This document shows positions 7,847-9,921 of a stretch of 9,921 nt of DNA, in pieces (positions within the stretch are counted from its first letter, which is position 1; the number at the start of each line of letters is the position of its first letter). This DNA is from CAZGGW01 sp964525365. Lineage in GTDB: Bacteria > Bacillota_I > Bacilli_A > RF39 > UBA660. The translations under genes and the position numbers were made by a program. The DNA lies in NCBI GenBank assembly GCA_964525365.1, contig CAZGGW010000032.1, positions 1 through 9,921 of the forward strand, written 5' to 3'. The notes below the pieces were generated by a model. That model had not been told where the DNA came from. It did no database searches and saw only the letters and a list, made by a program, of their open reading frames with translations.

Positions 7847-7890
7847 CGGGACATGGCGGATACCTTTATACCCAAATAAATAAAATATAG
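7819..7890 (+). pseudogene. Truncated N-terminus of N-acetylmuramoyl-L-alanine amidase (Amidase_3-like)
   Basis: A 23-codon frame reads MALKGIVIDPGHGG and then switches to unrelated YLYTQINKI before TAG at 7888-7890. IVIDPGHGG is the hallmark N-terminal strand and zinc-binding His motif of Amidase_3 cell-wall hydrolases, whose catalytic domain is normally about 170 residues. The intact start and ribosome site show that this was the real 5' end of a gene; the sequence jump after PGHGG looks like a deletion or recombination junction rather than gradual decay. A tiny translated peptide is possible but no function is implied. Confidence 0.7.
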
Positions 7891-7899
7891 TTGAGGGCT

Positions 7900-7905
7900 T
7901 ATAAT
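7900..7905 (+). promoter_or_regulatory. Candidate -10 box for the methyltransferase gene
   Basis: TATAAT at 7900-7905 would start transcription near 7912, about 90 nt before the methyltransferase start. No good -35 hexamer is seen at the right distance, so this rests on the -10 alone. Confidence 0.35.
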
Positions 7906-7913
7906 ACAAGGGT

Positions 7914-7932
7914 TTATTTAATAATTAAATAA
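7914..7932. promoter_or_regulatory. AT-rich palindrome near the expected transcription start
   Basis: TTATTTAAT and ATTAAATAA form a perfect 9-bp inverted repeat around a single A. It lies directly at the start point predicted from the 7900 -10 box, a typical operator position, possibly for one of the two XRE regulators downstream. The all-A/T composition makes chance occurrence possible. Confidence 0.3.
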
Positions 7933-7946
7933 TAATAAAAACTAAA

Positions 7947-8000
7947 TTTTTCTCCTTTTTTTTACTTTTTTTTTAAAAAAGATAAAGAAAAGGAGAAAAA
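7947..8000 (+). promoter_or_regulatory. Long inverted repeat that buries the methyltransferase ribosome site
   Basis: The arm 7947-7971 pairs with 7976-8000 over about 25 positions, with one C-A mismatch (7965/7982) and two G-U pairs, closing a four-base loop. The outer part is perfect: TTTTTCTCCTTTT pairs with AAAAGGAGAAAAA. The ribosome site AAGGAG (7990-7995), eight bases before ATG 8004, is completely within the 3' arm, and the CTCC at 7952-7955 acts as an anti-Shine-Dalgarno. In mRNA this should restrict translation of the methyltransferase. No T run follows on the + strand, so it is not an ordinary terminator. Confidence 0.6.
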
Positions 8001-8003
8001 CAA

Positions 8004-9065
8004 ATGAAAACAGATAATGTTAAAAGTACCATAAAAATTGGTACTTTTTTTAGTGGAATTGGAGCTCCAGAGCAAGCTTTAAAAAAATTAAAAGAAGAAG
8101 GAAAAATAACTGATTATAAATTAGAGTTTTTTTCTGAAATAGATAAAAATGCTATTAAAAGTTATTGTGCAATACATAATGTTGAAGAAAAATTAAATGT
8201 CGGTGATATAACAAAATTAAATGGACAATATTTACCATATTGTGATTTGTGGATTGGTGGATTTCCATGTCAAGATATATCTTGTGCTGGCAAAATGAAA
8301 GGGTTTGATTTTAAAAGTTCAACACGATCAAGTTTGGGTTGGGAAATGATAAGATTATTAGGAGAAGTAAAAGAAAAACCTAAATATGTTATTTTTGAAA
8401 ATGTTGCTAACATTATAAGCAAACCATTTGAAACAACATTGAATTTATTTAAATCTGATCTTGAAAACTTAGGATATACTATTTATGAAAGCGTTTTAAA
8501 AGCTAGTGATTATCAAATACCTCAAATTAGAAAAAGGTATTTTTTAATTGCCATATTAAATAAATCACAAAATTTTATTTTTCCGATTGGAGAAAGTACA
8601 AATTTAATCATGAAGGATTTTTTAGAAAAAGAAGTAGAAGAAAAATACTATTTAACTGACTATCAACATTTTGAAAGAAATCAAAATGTTGTTATTTTTA
8701 ATAACAAAAAAAATAAAGAAATAAAATATGCAGTAGATTTAAATAAATTTTATAGAGGTGGAAAATGTGGAGAAGATATGCATTGTAAATTTCATCAATC
8801 TGCAAGAGTTTTTTCACAATTAGGATTTGTTCCAACGCTAACAGCTTCAAATACAGTGGATAATTGTAAAATAGTTGTTGATGATAATAATATGATGAGA
8901 ATAAGAAAAATAACTCCAAAAGAAGCATGGAGATTAATGGGATTTAAAGATGATGATTATCAAAAGGCGAGAAAGGTAAACAGTGAAACATCTTTATATC
9001 ATCAAGCAGGAAACTCTATTGTCGTAAATGTTATATATGTGATTTTAAAAGAATTATTGAAATGA
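8004..9065 (+). CDS. DNA (cytosine-5-)-methyltransferase, solitary
   Basis: A complete 353-aa enzyme that transfers a methyl group from S-adenosylmethionine to C5 of cytosine in a specific DNA site. The ordered motifs are all present: motif I FFSGIGAPE (15-23, SAM binding), motif IV GGFPCQDIS (85-93) with nucleophile Cys89, motif VI FENV (131-134), motif VIII QIPQIRKRYF (171-180), the variable target-recognition region (about 185-265), motif IX RVFSQLGFVPTLTAS (268-282) and motif X HQAGNSIVV (333-341). Length is usual for the family. ATG 8004 follows AAGGAG, which is held in an inverted repeat. The TGA stop lies at the base of a strong terminator, supporting TGA as a true stop here. No restriction enzyme is adjacent; two XRE regulators converge on it from the right. 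It may be the methylase of a partly visible restriction-modification system or a phage-type orphan. Target sequence cannot be read. Confidence 0.95.
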   Translation: MKTDNVKSTIKIGTFFSGIGAPEQALKKLKEEGKITDYKLEFFSEIDKNAIKSYCAIHNVEEKLNVGDITKLNGQYLPYCDLWIGGFPCQDISCAGKMKGFDFKSSTRSSLGWEMIRLLGEVKEKPKYVIFENVANIISKPFETTLNLFKSDLENLGYTIYESVLKASDYQIPQIRKRYFLIAILNKSQNFIFPIGESTNLIMKDFLEKEVEEKYYLTDYQHFERNQNVVIFNNKKNKEIKYAVDLNKFYRGGKCGEDMHCKFHQSARVFSQLGFVPTLTASNTVDNCKIVVDDNNMMRIRKITPKEAWRLMGFKDDDYQKARKVNSETSLYHQAGNSIVVNVIYVILKELLK

Positions 9066-9104
9066 AAAAGCTATTGGTACTTATTAGTATCAATAGCTTT
9101 TTTT
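9065..9104 (+). terminator. Rho-independent terminator of the methyltransferase gene
   Basis: GCTATTGGTAC (9070-9080) pairs with GTATCAATAGC (9087-9097) through one G-T pair, with a TTATTA loop, flanked by an A run and followed by seven T. With the A run on its left it may also stop transcripts arriving on the minus strand from the regulator genes. Confidence 0.9.
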
Positions 9105-9131
9105 ATATTAAAACTTAAAGGCTAATATTAA

Positions 9132-9401
9132 TCAAGATTTTTTAGAACTTTCATCTTGTTTTAAAAAAATTTCATATCCCTCAAAAAATGTTCTTATATC
9201 TATATTAAGTTCACAGGCAATATTAAATAATGTATCTAGTGAGACACCAGTGTCAACACCGGGACTCTCTATTTGTGAAATAAAACCTCTACTCATATCA
9301 ATTCGATCTGCTAAACTTTCTTGACTTTCTTTAGCATTAGTTCTAATATTTCTCAGATTTTTACCTATTAAATTATAAAAATCATAAATATTATTATACA
9401 A
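9132..9401 (-). CDS. XRE-family helix-turn-helix transcriptional regulator
   Basis: A small DNA-binding protein of about 89 aa. The helix-turn-helix core is LIGKNLRNIRTNAKESQESL followed by ADRIDMSRGFISQIES, with the SQE-LA and S-IES signatures of the Cro/C1 (HTH_3) fold, then VSLDTLFNIACELNIDIRTFF, the usual closing helices. I choose TTG at 9401 as start because a full AGGAGGT (complement of 9408-9414) stands six bases ahead of it; the longer frame from ATG 9437 would place that ribosome site inside the gene and begin upstream of a promoter-proximal palindrome. The stop is TGA (9132-9134). It converges with the methyltransferase gene. The perfect inverted repeats at its 5' side suggest autoregulation. 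Possible role: controller of the methyltransferase or of a mobile element (inference). Confidence 0.85.
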   Translation of the reverse strand: MYNNIYDFYNLIGKNLRNIRTNAKESQESLADRIDMSRGFISQIESPGVDTGVSLDTLFNIACELNIDIRTFFEGYEIFLKQDESSKKS

Positions 9402-9407
9402 ACTATT

Positions 9408-9430
9408 ACCTCCTATAACTATTTTATAGG
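9408..9430 (-). promoter_or_regulatory. Inverted repeat overlapping the ribosome site of the first XRE gene
   Basis: CCTATAA (9412-9418) and TTATAGG (9424-9430) form a perfect 7-bp inverted repeat with a 5-base spacer. Its inner edge overlaps AGGAGGT (minus strand, 9414-9408), the site that sets the TTG start at 9401. It could be a self-operator or an RNA hairpin masking part of the ribosome site. Confidence 0.5.
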
Positions 9431-9440
9431 AATTCAAAAA

Positions 9441-9465
9441 ATTATACTGCTAGGGCAAAACTAGC
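9441..9465 (-). promoter_or_regulatory. Promoter and operator-like repeat of the first XRE gene
   Basis: On the minus strand TATAAT (9446-9441) is a perfect -10 box, with a weak TTGCTA -35 fifteen bases upstream. The inverted repeat GCTAG (9449-9453) / CTAGC (9461-9465) lies between the -10 and the -35, a position where a bound repressor would block RNA polymerase. Confidence 0.5.
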
Positions 9466-9516
9466 AAAGACTATTTTTATTTTTTTTCGGTTATGTTATA
9501 ATAATCTTGGTGCAAT

Positions 9517-9540
9517 AAAAAAGAATACTTTTTGTATTCT
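9517..9540 (-). terminator. Rho-independent terminator of the second XRE gene
   Basis: On the minus strand AGAATAC pairs with GTATTCT around an AAAAA loop and is followed by a T run (complement of 9517-9521). The stem overlaps the TAG stop codon of the gene by two bases. It separates the two regulators into independent transcripts. Confidence 0.75.
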
Positions 9541-9802
9541 ATCTAGTTCTAGGTATGCGATGATTTTCCACTTTTGGTCTTTTGATAAACAGTTCTTCCA
9601 AAGGAACATTTAAAGTGGTTGCAAGGTGTTCTATGTAGTCAATACTAGTATTTCGTTTTGCATTTTCTAGTGTTGATAGATAAGCAGTAGTGGTTTCAAG
9701 TTTATCCGCAAAATCTTCTTGAGACCATCCATTGTTTAATCTAAAATAAACTAAGTTATTAGCAAGAATTTTACGAGCAAGTTTATTGGTAGTAATAATC
9801 AT
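9539..9802 (-). CDS. XRE-family helix-turn-helix regulator, C-protein-like
   Basis: An 87-aa protein made almost entirely of an HTH_3 domain: NNLVYFRLNNGWSQEDFADK, then TTAYLSTLENAKRNTSIDYI, then EHLATTLNVPLEELF, ending in a basic tail (RIPRTR). The GWSQE, YLSTLENAKRN and LNVPLEELF blocks closely resemble controller (C) proteins of restriction-modification systems, which are usually 75-100 aa and autoregulated, though ordinary Cro-like repressors look similar. ATG 9802 is chosen because AAAGGA lies four bases before it; the longer frame from 9862 would run through the promoter and a perfect palindrome. The stop is TAG inside a terminator. With the methyltransferase nearby and convergent, a controller role is plausible but unproven. 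Confidence 0.85.
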   Translation of the reverse strand: MIITTNKLARKILANNLVYFRLNNGWSQEDFADKLETTTAYLSTLENAKRNTSIDYIEHLATTLNVPLEELFIKRPKVENHRIPRTR

Positions 9803-9816
9803 CACATCCTTTCTGT

Positions 9817-9840
9817 AACTTATTACTATTGTAATAAGTT
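9817..9840 (-). promoter_or_regulatory. Perfect 24-bp palindrome, likely operator and promoter of the second XRE gene
   Basis: AACTTATTAC (9817-9826) and GTAATAAGTT (9831-9840) are exact inverted repeats of ten bases around TATT. On the minus strand the centre contains TACAAT (9833-9828), a good -10 box, and the ribosome site follows directly at 9812-9807. A dimeric regulator bound here would cover the promoter, as expected for autoregulation by the encoded protein. The -35 (TGGTTA, 17 bases upstream) is weak, fitting a promoter that needs or is controlled by a regulator. Confidence 0.65.
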
Positions 9841-9921
9841 TAGTGAATTTTAACCATATCACTAGAAGATAAGTTAGAATTAGAAATGCGTTAAAAGTAG
9901 GTTTGTTTTTAATTGAAAAAG

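Noticed and set aside
8698..8928. Minus-strand gene inside the methyltransferase
   Set aside because: It is a Leu/Tyr-rich shadow frame opposite a well-supported methyltransferase motif region, with no ribosome site.
9494..9502. Rightward extended -10 promoter (TGTTATAAT)
   Set aside because: There is no -35, no + strand gene follows, and it runs at once into the terminator hairpin of the opposite gene; probably chance or at most a short antisense start.
1..9921. Genome-wide genetic code 4 (TGA = Trp)
   Set aside because: All eight Trp codons in the intact genes outside the surface-protein gene are TGG, and the methyltransferase TGA is placed at the base of a strong terminator. The two TGAs in 3588-5993 are therefore reported as a local puzzle.
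1..9921. CRISPR array, tRNA or rRNA gene
   Set aside because: No regularly spaced repeats and no cloverleaf or conserved rRNA stretches were found on either strand by eye.

Overview
The window looks like AT-rich chromosomal DNA from a low-GC Gram-positive bacterium of the Bacilli/Mollicutes-like gut type, probably from a metagenome scaffold. The grounds are the very A/T-biased codons, strong AGGAG-type ribosome sites, a sortase-like surface anchor, an EndA-type nuclease, and a run of exactly 100 N at 6030-6129. That run marks a scaffold join, so the order of the left (1-6029) and right (6130-9921) parts should not be assumed. Species cannot be named from the sequence.

Left part. Genes on the + strand run as follows: the 3' end of a PlsC-type acyltransferase (2-445), an ABC-transporter ATPase (439-1149) and its polytopic permease (1139-2716). 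The three overlap by 7 and 11 nt and probably form one transcript. After 44 nt comes an exported DNA/RNA non-specific endonuclease of the EndA/DNA-entry type (2761-3447). Then comes a long surface protein gene (3588-5993) with a signal peptide, a beta-helix-like repeat body and a C-terminal NPATSD-membrane-tail anchor. This gene is a single uninterrupted frame except for two in-frame TGA codons (138 and 380).

Right part. It opens with debris: three truncated or frameshifted 5' fragments of N-acetylmuramoyl-L-alanine amidase genes (near 6149, 6505 and 7819). Two of them share a 47-bp near-identical repeat covering the ribosome site and start. Between the fragments lie an intact CYTH-domain gene (6706-7281) with its own extended -10 promoter, and a minus-strand gene of unknown function (7321-7671) that appears to carry two compensating frameshifts.

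The last part (about 7900-9860) is a compact DNA-modification module. A solitary cytosine-5 DNA methyltransferase (8004-9065) has its ribosome site buried in a long inverted repeat and ends in a strong terminator. Facing it on the minus strand are two small XRE-family regulators (9132-9401 and 9539-9802), each preceded by perfect inverted repeats that look like self-operators. No restriction endonuclease is visible; one could lie beyond 9921, or the methyltransferase may be an orphan of phage or mobile-element origin.

TGA usage is the main puzzle. It appears as the normal stop of three genes, and all eight Trp codons in the other intact genes are TGG, yet it interrupts the surface-protein gene twice. 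That favours recent nonsense mutation or local readthrough over a genome-wide TGA=Trp code, but the window alone cannot settle it.
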